Assembly (NCBI GenBank): GCA_963788325.1
Contig: CAWBGJ010000008.1
Location: forward strand, 212,908-276,907
Length of the DNA stretch: 64,000 bases
Reading direction: 5' to 3'
DNA from: Prado023 sp963788325
GTDB taxonomy: Bacteria > Actinomycetota > Actinomycetes > S36-B12 > CAIYMF01
The notes under the pieces were generated by a model, which saw only the letters and a program-made list of their open reading frames with translations, was not told the origin of the DNA and ran no database searches. A program made the position numbers and the translations under genes. Shown here in pieces: positions 21,749 through 30,604 of the stretch; positions within the stretch are counted from its first letter, which is position 1, and each line of letters begins with the position of its first letter.

Positions 21749-22483
21749 TGGCGCCGCTGACCCGCGTGGGTGCCCGAGAGGCCGGGGAGTTCCTCGGCCT
21801 GCCCCTGCGCATGCGCAAGCCCCGGAACCCGGTCGATGAGCTACGCGCGCGCGGAATGTCGGCACACGACATCGCGGCGACCCGGCTGGCGTGCTCCTGG
21901 CTGCTGGCCTACCCCGACGATGCGCTGCTCGATCGTCTCGACGGGCTGGCTGCCGCTGTGGCCGAGCTGCCCGATCCGGCGCGCCTGCCACTGACCGAGT
22001 TCCTGGCCCATCTGGACGGCACCCCACTGGTCGATGTCGGTCGGCACTTCGTGGAGATCTTCGACATGAAGCGCCGGGCGTGCCCGTTCCTGACCTACTG
22101 GACCCATGGCGATACCCGCAACCGCGGCGTGGCCATCCTGAGGTTCAAGCAGGCCTACGAGCAGGCCGGCTTCACGATCGGCACCGAGGAGCTGCCCGAC
22201 CACCTGGCCGTGCTGCTCGAGTTCGCAGCCGTCGGCGACCGGGTCACCGGTGACGCGCTGCTGGCCGAGCACGCCGCGGCCATCGGCCTGCTGCGCGAGG
22301 CGCTGCACGACCTGGACTCCGTCGTACGCCCACGTCCTGGATGCCGTGGTCGCCACCCTGCCCGAGGTCACCCCTGAGGTCGCTGCACGGATGGCCGCCA
22401 TGGCTGCCTCGGGCCCGCCGGTGGAGGACGTCGGCCTCGAACCGTTCCCGACCAGCGCCGTCCCGACAGGAGCCCGCCGATGA
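21748..22483 (+). CDS. narJ: Nitrate reductase molybdenum cofactor assembly chaperone (one frameshift)
   Basis: TorD/NarJ-family chaperone that binds apo-NarG and aids cofactor insertion, about 244 residues. Family blocks are ACSWLLAYPDDALLDRLDGL, GRHFVEIFDMKRRACPFLTY with the typical FD-KRR-PYLTY core, THGDTRNRGVAILRFKQAYE and ELPDHLAVLLEFAA. A frame change near 22325 leads to VLDAVVATLPEVTPEVAARM. It overlaps narI by 4 bases (ATGA). Confidence 0.93.
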
Positions 22484-23217
22484 GCACCACCGAGATCCTG
22501 CTCTGGATCGTCCTGCCCTACGTGGCGATCACCACGTTCGTGGTCGGGACCATCTGGCGCTACCGCTACGACAAGTTCGGCTGGACCACCCGCTCCAGCC
22601 AGCTCTACGAGCGCAAGCTCATCCGGATCGCCAGCCCGCTGTTCCACATCGGGATCCTGGCGGTGCTGGTCGGGCACATCGTCGGCCTGTCATCCCGGAG
22701 GCGTGGACCGACGCGGTCGGCATCTCCGAGTCGATGTACCACGCGATGGCCGTCGGCCTGGGCATGTTCGCCGGGGCTGCCACGCTGATCGGCATCGTCC
22801 TGTTGGTCGTACCGGCGGCGCACCGTGGGCCCGGTGTTCGCCGCGACCACCAACAACGACAAGACCATGTACGTGTTCCTCGTCGCCGCGATCTGCCTCG
22901 GCGTGCTCACCACGCTGGTCGGGGCGGGCGTCCTCGGCGACGGGCACAACTACCGCGAGGACGTCTCGGTCTGGTTCCGCTCGATCCTGACGCTGCAGCC
23001 GCAGGGAGAGCTGATGGCCGACGCGCCGCTGTCCTTCCGGGTCCATGCCGTGGCCGGGATGCTCGTGTTCATGGTCTGGCCGTTCACCCGGCTGGTTCAT
23101 GCGTTCTCCGCACCGCTGGGCTACCTGTTCCGGCCCTACGTGGTCTACCGCGACCGCGGCCCGCACGACCCGGGCTCACGGCCGACCAAGCGTGGCTGGG
23201 AGAAGATCGGCTCGTAA
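22480..23217 (+). CDS. narI: Respiratory nitrate reductase gamma subunit, cytochrome b (frameshifted)
   Basis: Membrane diheme cytochrome b that takes electrons from quinol, about 245 residues with five hydrophobic segments. His ligands are expected in SPLFHIGILAVLVGHIVGL (two His in helix 2) and in VHAVAGMLVFMVWPFTRLVH (two His in helix 5); both are present. Frame changes fall near 22690 and 22815. Last gene of narGHJI; a stem-loop follows 13 bp after the stop. Confidence 0.93.
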
Positions 23218-23230
23218 GTACCTATCGGCA

Positions 23231-23268
23231 GATGTGCGTCGATCCGAAGGTGGATCGGCGAGCACATC
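23231..23268 (+). terminator. Stem-loop after narI
   Basis: GATGTGC (23231-23237) and CGATCC (23240-23245) pair with GGATCG (23252-23257) and GCACATC (23262-23268) around a 6-base loop, with a small internal bulge. It lies between narI and the cupin gene and is likely the nar operon terminator or an mRNA end. There is no U-run, so a different role is possible. Confidence 0.5.
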
Positions 23269-23288
23269 CAGAGTGAACGGACACCACC

Positions 23289-23666
23289 ATGGGCACTGGA
23301 CCGAACGAACGGCCGGACGGCGCAGGGGGCGCGGGCGCGGGCGCGATGATGCACGTGGCCGACCTCGCGGCGCTGGTCGAGGTCGCACCGGACTCGACGG
23401 TGTCGCGGACGGTGCTCAAGGCGCAGGGCGTGCGCGTGGTCCTGTTCAGCTTCGATGCCGGGCAGGAGCTGACCGAGCACACCGCTGCGGTCCCGGTCCT
23501 GGTCCAGGTGCTCGACGGCCAGGTGCGGGTGGGAGTGGGTGGGCAGTACGTGGAGCTGGCGCCCGGGGCAGTGGTGCACATCGCTGCGCGCGCGCCACAT
23601 GAGGTCCTCGCCCGCACGCCGGCCCGGATGGTGCTGACGATGCTCGACCCTCGCGTCACCGGCTGA
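23289..23666 (+). CDS. Small cupin-domain protein
   Basis: Intact 125-residue protein. After a Gly/Ala-rich lead (residues 1-22) it has a single cupin barrel: VVLFSFDAGQELTEHTAAVP holds a His of the first motif, LVQVLDGQVRVGVGGQYVEL follows, and LAPGAVVHIAARAPHEVLA holds the second motif with two His. Such small cupins bind a metal or serve as sensors; no substrate can be named. It lies in the same direction right after narGHJI, so it may belong to the nitrate regulon, but a stem-loop intervenes. Confidence 0.75.
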   Translation: MGTGPNERPDGAGGAGAGAMMHVADLAALVEVAPDSTVSRTVLKAQGVRVVLFSFDAGQELTEHTAAVPVLVQVLDGQVRVGVGGQYVELAPGAVVHIAARAPHEVLARTPARMVLTMLDPRVTG

Positions 23667-23709
23667 CCGCGCGCCGGGTCAGCTGGGACCGGGTGGCAGG
23701 ATCGGGGGC

Positions 23710-24666
23710 GTGCTTCGCTACGCGGTGGTCGGGACGGGGGCAGTCGGCGGGTTCTACGGGATCCGGCTGGCGCACGCCGGCGCGGACGTGCAGTTCCTGG
23801 TTCGCAACGGGGCCGACGACGTACGAACCCACGGCTTGGACCTCCGCTCGCCCGAGGGCGACCTGCACCTGGCCGACGTGGCGGTCGCCGCGGACTGGTC
23901 GCAGTTGCACGCGTGCGATGTGCTGCTCGTGGCGGTCAAGGCCACCGCGAACACCGACGTGCTCACCCAGCTGCACGCCCACGCGGACCGGCTGCTGGCC
24001 CCGGGGGCTGGCGTCCTGCTGGTCCAGAATGGGATCGGTGCCGAGCCCGGGTATGCCACCGCGGCCCCCGGCCGGGAGGTGCTCGCGGGCCTGGCGTTCC
24101 TGTGCGCGCAGCGCAGCGGGCGCCACTGCGTGACGCACCTGGACTTCGGGGCCCTCACCCTGGCCGCGCACGCCCCCGGCGAGGCGCCAGCCGGGGTCAC
24201 GCCCCTGATGCGCGCGATCGCCGCCGACCTCGTCGCGGCGCACACCCCGGCCCTTCTCGACGACGACCTCGTCCGCGCGCGCTGGCGCAAGCTCATGTGG
24301 AACATCGCCTTCAACCCACTGTCGGTGATCCTCGCGGCGACCACTGACGAGCTCATGGCCGATCCGGACACCGTGGGCCTGATCCGCTCACTGATGGCTG
24401 AGGTGGCCTCGGCCTGCGCCGCCGAGGGTCGAGCGCTGCCCGAGGGGCTGGTCGACGAGCTGCTGGGCGCCACCGCGCGGATGACTCCCTATGCCACCTC
24501 GATGAAGCTCGACGCGGACGCCGGCCGGCCGATGGAGGTCGATGCGATGCTCGGCGAGCCCCTGCGCCGCGCCGCCCGCAGTGGTGCGCCGATGCCGGGT
24601 GTGGCGGTGCTGGATCGGCAGCTGCGCTTCCTCGACGCTCGGCTTCGCGCGCGAGCAGCACGATGA
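23710..24666 (+). CDS. Ketopantoate reductase-family protein
   Basis: Intact 318-residue protein from a GTG. The N-terminal NADP site is YAVVGTGAVGGFYGIRLAHA (GxGxxG). The ApbA/PanE blocks LVAVKATANTDVLTQL, LLVQNGIGAEPGYATAAPGR and RWRKLMWNIAFNPLSVILAA contain the catalytic Lys and Asn positions, and the C-terminal MTPYATSMKLDADAGRPMEV matches the substrate-site tail. PanE reduces 2-dehydropantoate in pantothenate synthesis, but many paralogues exist, so the substrate is not certain. Confidence 0.82.
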   Translation: MLRYAVVGTGAVGGFYGIRLAHAGADVQFLVRNGADDVRTHGLDLRSPEGDLHLADVAVAADWSQLHACDVLLVAVKATANTDVLTQLHAHADRLLAPGAGVLLVQNGIGAEPGYATAAPGREVLAGLAFLCAQRSGRHCVTHLDFGALTLAAHAPGEAPAGVTPLMRAIAADLVAAHTPALLDDDLVRARWRKLMWNIAFNPLSVILAATTDELMADPDTVGLIRSLMAEVASACAAEGRALPEGLVDELLGATARMTPYATSMKLDADAGRPMEVDAMLGEPLRRAARSGAPMPGVAVLDRQLRFLDARLRARAAR

Positions 24667-24685
24667 TCGGGGCAGGGGCTCGGCG

Positions 24686-25477
24686 ATGATCCGACTGGTC
24701 GCCATCGATGTCGACGGCACCCTGCTGACCAGCGATCATCGGGTCACCGACACCACGGCAGCCGCCATCGATCGGGCCCGGCGGGCCGGAGTGACGGTCG
24801 TGCTCGCCACGGGCCGCCCGCCCCGGGCGCTGCGCCCGGTCCTGGAGCTGCTCGGGCTGTGCGACGGGTCGGCGTTCCTGGCCTCCCAGGGCGCGCTGAC
24901 CGGCAGCTACGACGGCACGGGCACCCTGACGATCCTCGACCAGCAGCCGATGCGCCTGGACCTGGCCCAGCAGGCAGCCGCCGCTGCCCGGGCCGCGGGC
25001 CTGAGCGTCCACTGGTGCGCCGGCGAGCGCTGGCTGGTCGAGGAGGTGGACGACCGGGTCCGCCGGGAGGCGCGCATCGTGGGAAGCGCGCCCGACGTGG
25101 TCGACCTGTCGGCGCAGACGGTCGGTCCCGACAAGCTGCTCCTGCTCGGGGCCCAGGGTGGTCCTGACGTGGCGGGGACGATCGCGGTCCCACCCGGCCT
25201 GATCGCCCTGGCCTCCACAGCCACCCACCTGGAGATCACCCGGGCCGACGTGGACAAGGCCCACGCGCTGGCCCGGCTCGCCGAGGCACGGGGGATCCCC
25301 GCCGACGACGTTGCGGCCATCGGCGACGGCCGCAACGACCTGGGCATGCTGGGCCTGGCCGGTCTGGCGATCGCCCCGGCCAACGCCCACCCCGACGTCC
25401 TGGCCGCCGCGGACCTGGTCGTGGCCAGCAACGATCACGACGGCGTGGCCGACGCGCTGGACGCAATGCTCGCCTGA
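24686..25477 (+). CDS. Cof-type HAD-superfamily hydrolase
   Basis: Intact 263-residue protein. Motif I is AIDVDGTLL (nucleophile Asp), motif II Thr sits in VVLATGRPPRA, the motif III Lys is in DVDKAHALARL, and motif IV is IGDGRNDLGML. The IIB cap domain lies between residues 85 and 190. Phosphatases of this type act on sugar phosphates or flavin; the substrate is unknown. It starts 19 bp after the ketopantoate reductase-like gene and is probably co-transcribed with it. Confidence 0.85.
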   Translation: MIRLVAIDVDGTLLTSDHRVTDTTAAAIDRARRAGVTVVLATGRPPRALRPVLELLGLCDGSAFLASQGALTGSYDGTGTLTILDQQPMRLDLAQQAAAAARAAGLSVHWCAGERWLVEEVDDRVRREARIVGSAPDVVDLSAQTVGPDKLLLLGAQGGPDVAGTIAVPPGLIALASTATHLEITRADVDKAHALARLAEARGIPADDVAAIGDGRNDLGMLGLAGLAIAPANAHPDVLAAADLVVASNDHDGVADALDAMLA

Positions 25478-25584
25478 GGGCCCGGGGCGGCCGATCCGGC
25501 GCGCCTTCCCGCGTCCAGGGTCGGTTCTGGCGATGATCTCCCCGGTGTGCATGCCGGCACGCTCGAGCCCCAGGAGGCAGTCGC

Positions 25585-26601
25585 ATGGCGCAGGTGGTCG
25601 GCGCGGACATCGAGCGCATGCAGGCGGCGCTCTACATCGAGGGCACGCCCATGCGTTCGCCGGCCTCCTCGCGCTTCTGGGTGCTGCTGGTGCTGGCCGC
25701 GATCATCGCCACGGCCGGCGTGATCGCCGACTCCACGGCCACCGTCATCGGCGCGATGATCGTGGCCCCCCTGATGACCCCGATCCTGGGCACGGCGCTG
25801 GCCGTTGTGCTCGCCGATCGCAAGCATCTCGTGCGCAGCGTCCTGCTCGTGGTCCTCGGTGCCCTGACCGTGATCGCGATCGCGTACCTGATCGGGCTAC
25901 TGACCCACCCCCTGGACGCCTACCAGAGCAACAGCCAGGTCACGGGGCGGATCAACCCGCGGCTCATCGACCTGATGGCTGCCCTGGCTACCGGGACGGT
26001 CGGCGCCTTCGCCCTGGTGCGCTCGGACATCTCCGACGCCCTGCCCGGGGTCGCCATCGCGATCTCCCTGGTGCCGCCGCTGGCCGTGGTGGGCCTGCTG
26101 CTCGAGGTGAACCGCTTCTCCGACGCGAGCGGCGCGCTGCTGCTGTTCGCCACCAACTTCGCCGCGATCGTGGCCACCGGAACGGCTGTGCTGCTTGTCT
26201 ACCGGGTGCGGGACGTGGCTCAGTCGGCGGGCATCCCGGTGGCCGACCTGACGGGCAGGACGCTGGCCTTCGTGGTCGGTGGCGTCCTGTTGGTGTCGGT
26301 CCCGTTGGCGGCCGGCACCGTCTCGGTGGCACAGGACCGTTCCCTGGTCGCCACGGCCAAGCCCATCGCTGCGAGCTGGGCGCAGGCGCAGGGGTGGGCG
26401 GTAGCCACTGTGGAGGCCTCGGGCGGCCAGGTGATCATCACCGCACTGGGTCCGCCGCCCGGGGCGGACGTCGAGGACCTGCGGCGCGAGTTCGACCAGG
26501 CCGGACTGGACTCCACGGACCTGCAGATCCGGCTGGTCGTCGGCGGTGTGCGCAACTGCCCCGCAGGCGAGGTGACCTGCAGCTACCCCGTCGTCCAGTG
26601 A
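25585..26601 (+). CDS. DUF389 membrane protein
   Basis: Intact 338-residue protein. The DUF389 core spans residues 30-215 with about five to six membrane helices; the hallmark is ADSTATVIGAMIVAPLMTPI and later LIDLMAALATGTVGAFALVR and ALPGVAIAISLVPPLAVVGL. A soluble C-terminal domain (residues 255-338) follows one last helix. The function of DUF389 is not established. The 267 bp after it, before the next gene, show nothing I can assign. Confidence 0.85.
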   Translation: MAQVVGADIERMQAALYIEGTPMRSPASSRFWVLLVLAAIIATAGVIADSTATVIGAMIVAPLMTPILGTALAVVLADRKHLVRSVLLVVLGALTVIAIAYLIGLLTHPLDAYQSNSQVTGRINPRLIDLMAALATGTVGAFALVRSDISDALPGVAIAISLVPPLAVVGLLLEVNRFSDASGALLLFATNFAAIVATGTAVLLVYRVRDVAQSAGIPVADLTGRTLAFVVGGVLLVSVPLAAGTVSVAQDRSLVATAKPIAASWAQAQGWAVATVEASGGQVIITALGPPPGADVEDLRREFDQAGLDSTDLQIRLVVGGVRNCPAGEVTCSYPVVQ

Positions 26602-26868
26602 CCCGTTCCTGACCCGCGGCCGGCGCGCGTCCACTGCACGTGATCTGGCCGGGAACGCCGAGTTCTGGTCGATGGGGATGGACTGGCCGGGGTCCCGGAT
26701 GTCGAACGCGCTGCGCGTGGTGGATAGACCGGCCACGGGGCACCGGATTCCACCACAACTCGGCGAACCGGGCCGAACGCGTCTCGCATGCGGCCTCCTT
26801 CGACCAGAAGCCGGCGTGCCCGGCGGACGACCGGACGGCGCGGACTGCTCGCGGGTTAGCCTGCGCGG

Positions 26869-27696
26869 ATGGATCTGCCCGTGGGATGGTCGACCGACCT
26901 CGCTGTGCTGCATCGCTCCGGGGCCCGGATCACCGCTCACGGTGATCACCTGGTCATCGCTTCGCCGGACAACCCGGACTACCACTGGGGCAACTTCGTG
27001 CTGGTCACCGACCCCGCGACCCGTGACGATGCCTCGCGCTGGGTGCAGCGGTTCCACGCAGCCTTCCCAGCCGCCGGGCACCTGTGCATCGGGCTGCCCG
27101 AGGAGCCGGATGCCGGCCGGTGGACCGCGGCAGGGCTCGTGGCGTCCGGCGACGAGGTCCTGTCCGCTGTCGCGCTGCCCGCCGAGCGTCCGGCGCCCAC
27201 CGGGTACGACGTCCGGGTGCTTGCCCGCCACGAGGATTGGGCGGCCGCGATAGCGGCCGACATCGCCGAGAACCTGCGCACCGGCGAGCAGCCGGCCAGT
27301 GGGTTCGCACAGTTCGTGGCAGCCCGCTGGCGGACCCGTCGGGCCATGGCGGCCGCAGGTGGGGCGGTGTTCCTGGGGGCGTTCCGTGGGCAGGCATGCG
27401 TGGCGGACCTGGGGATCGTGCTGTGCGGGCCGGACGCGGTGGGTCGTGAGGTGGCTCGCTACCAGAGCGTGCTCACCGATGCCGAGCATCGGGGCCGAGG
27501 CCTGGCCGGGCACCTGCTGGGAGTGGCCGCCCGCTGGGCAGAGTCCCGCGGCGCCCAGCGGTGGGTGATCGTCACGGAGTCCGACAACCCCGCGGGTCGG
27601 CTCTACCGCAGCGTGGGCTTCACGTCCGACGCGCGCAGCTGGCAGGCCGAGCGGACAGCGCACCCGACGCAGAAGCCGCCGGTCAGCCTCCGGTGA
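26869..27696 (+). CDS. GNAT-family N-acetyltransferase
   Basis: Intact 275-residue protein. The acetyl-CoA site is in RYQSVLTDAEHRGRGLAGHL (motif A, RGRGLA) followed by LGVAARWAESRGAQRWVIVT and NPAGRLYRSVGF, the usual motif B. The N-terminal 110 residues look like a degenerate second GNAT fold. The substrate is unknown. Its 3' end overlaps the 3' end of the RelA/SpoT-domain gene on the other strand by 14 bp. Confidence 0.85.
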   Translation: MDLPVGWSTDLAVLHRSGARITAHGDHLVIASPDNPDYHWGNFVLVTDPATRDDASRWVQRFHAAFPAAGHLCIGLPEEPDAGRWTAAGLVASGDEVLSAVALPAERPAPTGYDVRVLARHEDWAAAIAADIAENLRTGEQPASGFAQFVAARWRTRRAMAAAGGAVFLGAFRGQACVADLGIVLCGPDAVGREVARYQSVLTDAEHRGRGLAGHLLGVAARWAESRGAQRWVIVTESDNPAGRLYRSVGFTSDARSWQAERTAHPTQKPPVSLR

Positions 27697-28791
27697 GCCT
27701 GCGCCGGCGCCGTTCCAGGGTCCGGATCCGCTGGGGGTTGCGCTCGTCGGGCACCGCCCGGTTGGCCTTCAGGTACGCCTCGGGTGCCAGCAGCAGCAAC
27801 TCGTCGTCGAGCATCCGGACCGTGTCGACGGTGGCGCGGCCCTCGACCAGGGCCAGGATCCGGGCGTCGGGGGCGGTGGGCATCAAGGCGCTGAGCGCAT
27901 CGACGGAATCCAGGTGCATCTCGCGCAGCAGGTCCAGCATCCAGCTCAGTCGGCGCGGCGTGCTCGGCGCGGCCGGATAGCGCGCTGCCAGGAACTCGGC
28001 CAGGCCCGCCTCGTCCCAGGGCCCGGCGGGTAGTGGCGCGCCCGTGGCCCGGGCGGCTCCTGCCGCGGTCTGCTGGGCGTCCACCTGCCAGGCGCGCAGG
28101 TCCTCCAGCTCGCGTTCTGCCAGCTCGAGCAGGCTCGCGGCCAGCACGAACTGCCGGCTGCGCGCCGCGGGCAGCTCCGTGCCGCCCTTGTAGCGCAGCT
28201 CATGCTCCAGGGAGGCCCACAGGTCCGCGCCCCTGGTGCGCACCTGGATCTCGGCCCTCTGCTGCGCGAGCAGGTCGGGGAGGCCCGATCCCGGCCGGGC
28301 GCGCACGTCGAAGTGCCGACCGCGGTACCCCGGAGTCTCCTCCCGGGCGCGCTCCTCGCGGGCATCAACGTCCTTGTCGACCAGGAGCAGCCGGTGCAGC
28401 TCCTCGGCGACGATCGTGATCTCGCTCTCCAGCCGCACGACGACCCGGATCCCGATCAGGTCGGGCAGGTCGCTGAAGTGCGCATCGCGACCCGGGCGCC
28501 GGCGGTCGCGGGTGCGCAGCTCTGCTCCACCGACCGGACATCCTTGGCCCGCCCGGACACGAACGCCTCGATCTCGTCGACATCCTCGAGCCGGGACCGT
28601 ACTGCGTCGACCAGGGCGTTGGTGGCCGTGACGTACTCGCGCCGGCGACGGCGGTAGGCCTGGGCCTCGCGGTGGGCCCAGCTGCGCGGGCGTGGCGCCG
28701 CGGCTGACTCGCCGCTGGTGGCGCTGGCGTCGGGATCCGAGGCAGGCGCCACCCCGGCAGGGGTGCGGCCGTTGCCGGTCCTGGTGGGCAT
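27683..28791 (-). CDS. RelA/SpoT synthetase-domain protein (frameshifted)
   Basis: About 369 residues. A Pro/Ala/Ser-rich N-terminus leads to a helix (HREAQAYRRRRREYVTATNA) and SRLEDVDEIEAFVSGRAKDV. After frame changes near 28495 and 28455 the RelA_SpoT domain follows: DLIGIRVVVRLESEI, GYRGRHFDVR and AEIQVRTRGADLWASLEHEL, the typical EIQVRT---WA--EH block of alarmone synthetases. The C-terminal 180 residues are an extension not known to me. No HD hydrolase domain is seen, so it would be a small alarmone-synthetase-like enzyme making (p)ppGpp or a relative; activity is inferred. Confidence 0.72.
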
Positions 28792-28867
28792 GTCCGGAGT
28801 CTACGGAAGCCCGAGTCCGCCACCCCGATCAGCGCCCGTGATCAGCGCCGCGGTGTGTCCGGTGAGT

Positions 28868-29245
28868 TCAGCCGACGGTCACTCGCGTGACTTCGCCGTC
28901 GGTGATCTCGGCGTTGATCCGGTCCGGGCGGTAGTCCATCGTCAGCGCCAGGGCCTCACCGTCCACCGACGCGACCCGCCAGGTGAAGCCGGCTTCGATC
29001 ACCACCTGCTCGGCCTCGTCGGCGGGCATCCCGACCAGCGTCCCGGCCAGGGCGTTGATGTCCTCGCTGGAAGTCATCGTCCCCTCCTCGCCGCCGGACT
29101 CCGAATGGCCCTCGCCGGACACGACCTCCTCCACCGCCACCTCCTCGTCGGTGGGCACCCCCGTGGTCGTGTACTCGGCGCAGCCGCCCAGCGTGCCCAC
29201 GAGGAGCAGCGCAGCCAGCGCGGTGGTGGTCCTGTGCAGCGTCAT
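28868..29245 (-). CDS. Lipoprotein with I78 protease-inhibitor-like domain
   Basis: Intact 125-residue protein. The signal peptide ends at lipobox LGGC (Cys about 22). A low-complexity Glu/Ser/Gly linker spans residues 27-58. The C-terminal 60 residues (GMPADEAEQVVIEAGFTWRV, then DYRPDRINAEITDGEVTRVT) match the peptidase inhibitor I78 fold, in which the D-RPDR-N element is the hallmark. A surface-anchored protease inhibitor is the inference; the family is small and seldom tested. Confidence 0.7.
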   Translation of the reverse strand: MTLHRTTTALAALLLVGTLGGCAEYTTTGVPTDEEVAVEEVVSGEGHSESGGEEGTMTSSEDINALAGTLVGMPADEAEQVVIEAGFTWRVASVDGEALALTMDYRPDRINAEITDGEVTRVTVG

Positions 29246-29318
29246 CGTTCTCTCCTCATCGGCCCGAGCTGACCCCGTGCGCACCGGCGCGCACAGGCAG
29301 AGTGTGTCGCAGAGTGTG

Positions 29319-29777
29319 TCAGGTGCCCAGCCAGGACTTCAGCAGCGCGGTGACGATCACGTCCGGGTCCCGCTTGTCGGCCCTGGCCGCCGCCCGGAAC
29401 TCCTTGCGCAGCGTCTTGGGCACCTTGACCCCGAGGTCCACGGTCTTCTCGGCGGTCTTGCCCGCCTTCGCGGGCCTGGCCCGACGGGTCGCCGCGCGCA
29501 GGCCGTCGCTGGTGGTTCCGCGCAGTGGCCCGGACAGGCGATGGCGCGCGGGCTCGCCGTCGGGGGTCGAGTCCTGGGGCTGGGCGGGCTCCGTGGAAGG
29601 CCCTGGGACTGATTGCTCGTCAGGGGCAGCCGCAGCGGCGGGCTGGTCATCTGCTGGTGGCCGCGGGCTCGGCGCCGTCGGCGGCAGCAGGGTATGCAGG
29701 GCATGACCCGGAGCGGCCGGATGCAGGTGCGCATCCGGTGCCTTGCGCAGTGCCGGGCGGGGTTCCGGGGCGGTCAT
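29319..29777 (-). CDS. Hypothetical DNA-binding partner of ParA (ribbon-helix-helix-like C-terminus)
   Basis: Intact 152-residue protein whose start overlaps the parA stop by 4 bases. Residues 1-90 are disordered, Pro/Ala rich. The C-terminal 45 residues (DLGVKVPKTLRKEFRAAARA DKRDPDVIVTALLKSWL) have the look of a ribbon-helix-helix: a short strand followed by two helices. That would suit a DNA-binding partner of ParA, in place of a canonical ParB. I do not recognise a named family. Confidence 0.6.
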   Translation of the reverse strand: MTAPEPRPALRKAPDAHLHPAAPGHALHTLLPPTAPSPRPPADDQPAAAAAPDEQSVPGPSTEPAQPQDSTPDGEPARHRLSGPLRGTTSDGLRAATRRARPAKAGKTAEKTVDLGVKVPKTLRKEFRAAARADKRDPDVIVTALLKSWLGT

Positions 29778-30530
29778 GACAGGCCCTTCTCGATGCTGGT
29801 GGCCAGGTCGTGGAACAGCGACACGAGGTCGCGGGCGCCGCTGGTGCGCAGCGCCGTGATGGGCACCGCCGCACCTTGCGCGGCGGTCATCGCCGTGCGA
29901 TCCGGGATGGGCGGCTCGAGCACGAGCGAGGGGTAGGTCTCACGCAGCTCCGCCAGCCGGTAGGCGTGCTCGGTGCTGCGGCGCATCCTATTGACCACGA
30001 TGCCCGCGGGCCGTAGCCCGAGGTTGGTGGCCGCTCGGGCGACCGCCACGGCCTCCAGCGCCTGCTCAGCGCCCTGCAGGGCGAAGTACGACGGCTCGGT
30101 CACGATCAGCGCGGCCGGGGCAGCGGCCAGCGCGTTGCGCGTCAGCCTCGCCCAGCGACGGCGGGCAGTCGATGAGCACCGTGTGGTAGCGGTCCAGTGC
30201 GCCGATCAGACTGGTGCGCAGGCGCAGCGCGGAGTCCGGGCCCTCGGCGTGCGCGCGATGCTCCAGCGCCCGCTCGCCGGGTAGGACGTCGATGCCCGGG
30301 CCCCAGTTGCTGGCCACGATCGCCTCGGCGGCCACGCCGGGTCGTCCGTCGGCCAGGACGTCATTGCTGGTGAACTCGTACGGGGCCGGGTCCAGCGCGG
30401 AGGTGGCGTTGCCCTGCGGGTCCAGGTCGATGACCAGGGTGCGATGCCCCTCGTGCCACGCGGTGGCCGCCAGGCCCAGGACGACCGACGTCTTGCCGAC
30501 GCCGCCCTTGAGGGAGATCGCTGCAAGCAT
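29774..30530 (-). CDS. ParA-family ATPase (one frameshift)
   Basis: About 251 residues. The deviant Walker A is SLKGGVGKTSVVLGLA (KGGVGKT), Walker A' is VLIDCPPSLG, and the nucleotide region includes LVIDLDPQGNATSALD. A frame change near 30150 leads to ALIVTEPSYFALQGAEQALE, GIVVNRMRRSTEHAYRLAEL and PIPDRTAMTAAQG. ParA proteins move or position DNA or protein cargo on the nucleoid. Together with the small gene that follows it forms a two-gene cassette separate from the chromosomal parAB-gidB locus, so cargo is unknown. An in-frame GTG lies 6 bp upstream as an alternative start. Confidence 0.8.
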
Positions 30531-30604
30531 GGCCACGTGGCCAGTCTGCCATGCGGCGGCCTGGGGATCGCGGCTTCGCGGCACCGATTCGAGGGGCCGT
30601 CGGG

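Noticed and set aside
20273..22027. A 584-codon minus-strand frame opposite narH
   Set aside because: Antisense to narH, whose four cluster motifs are unmistakable; composition is Arg/Leu/Val-rich shadow.
26583..26789. Possible small gene in the 267-bp gap between DUF389 and the GNAT
   Set aside because: Pro/Arg/Ser-rich, no ribosome-binding site, no family match.
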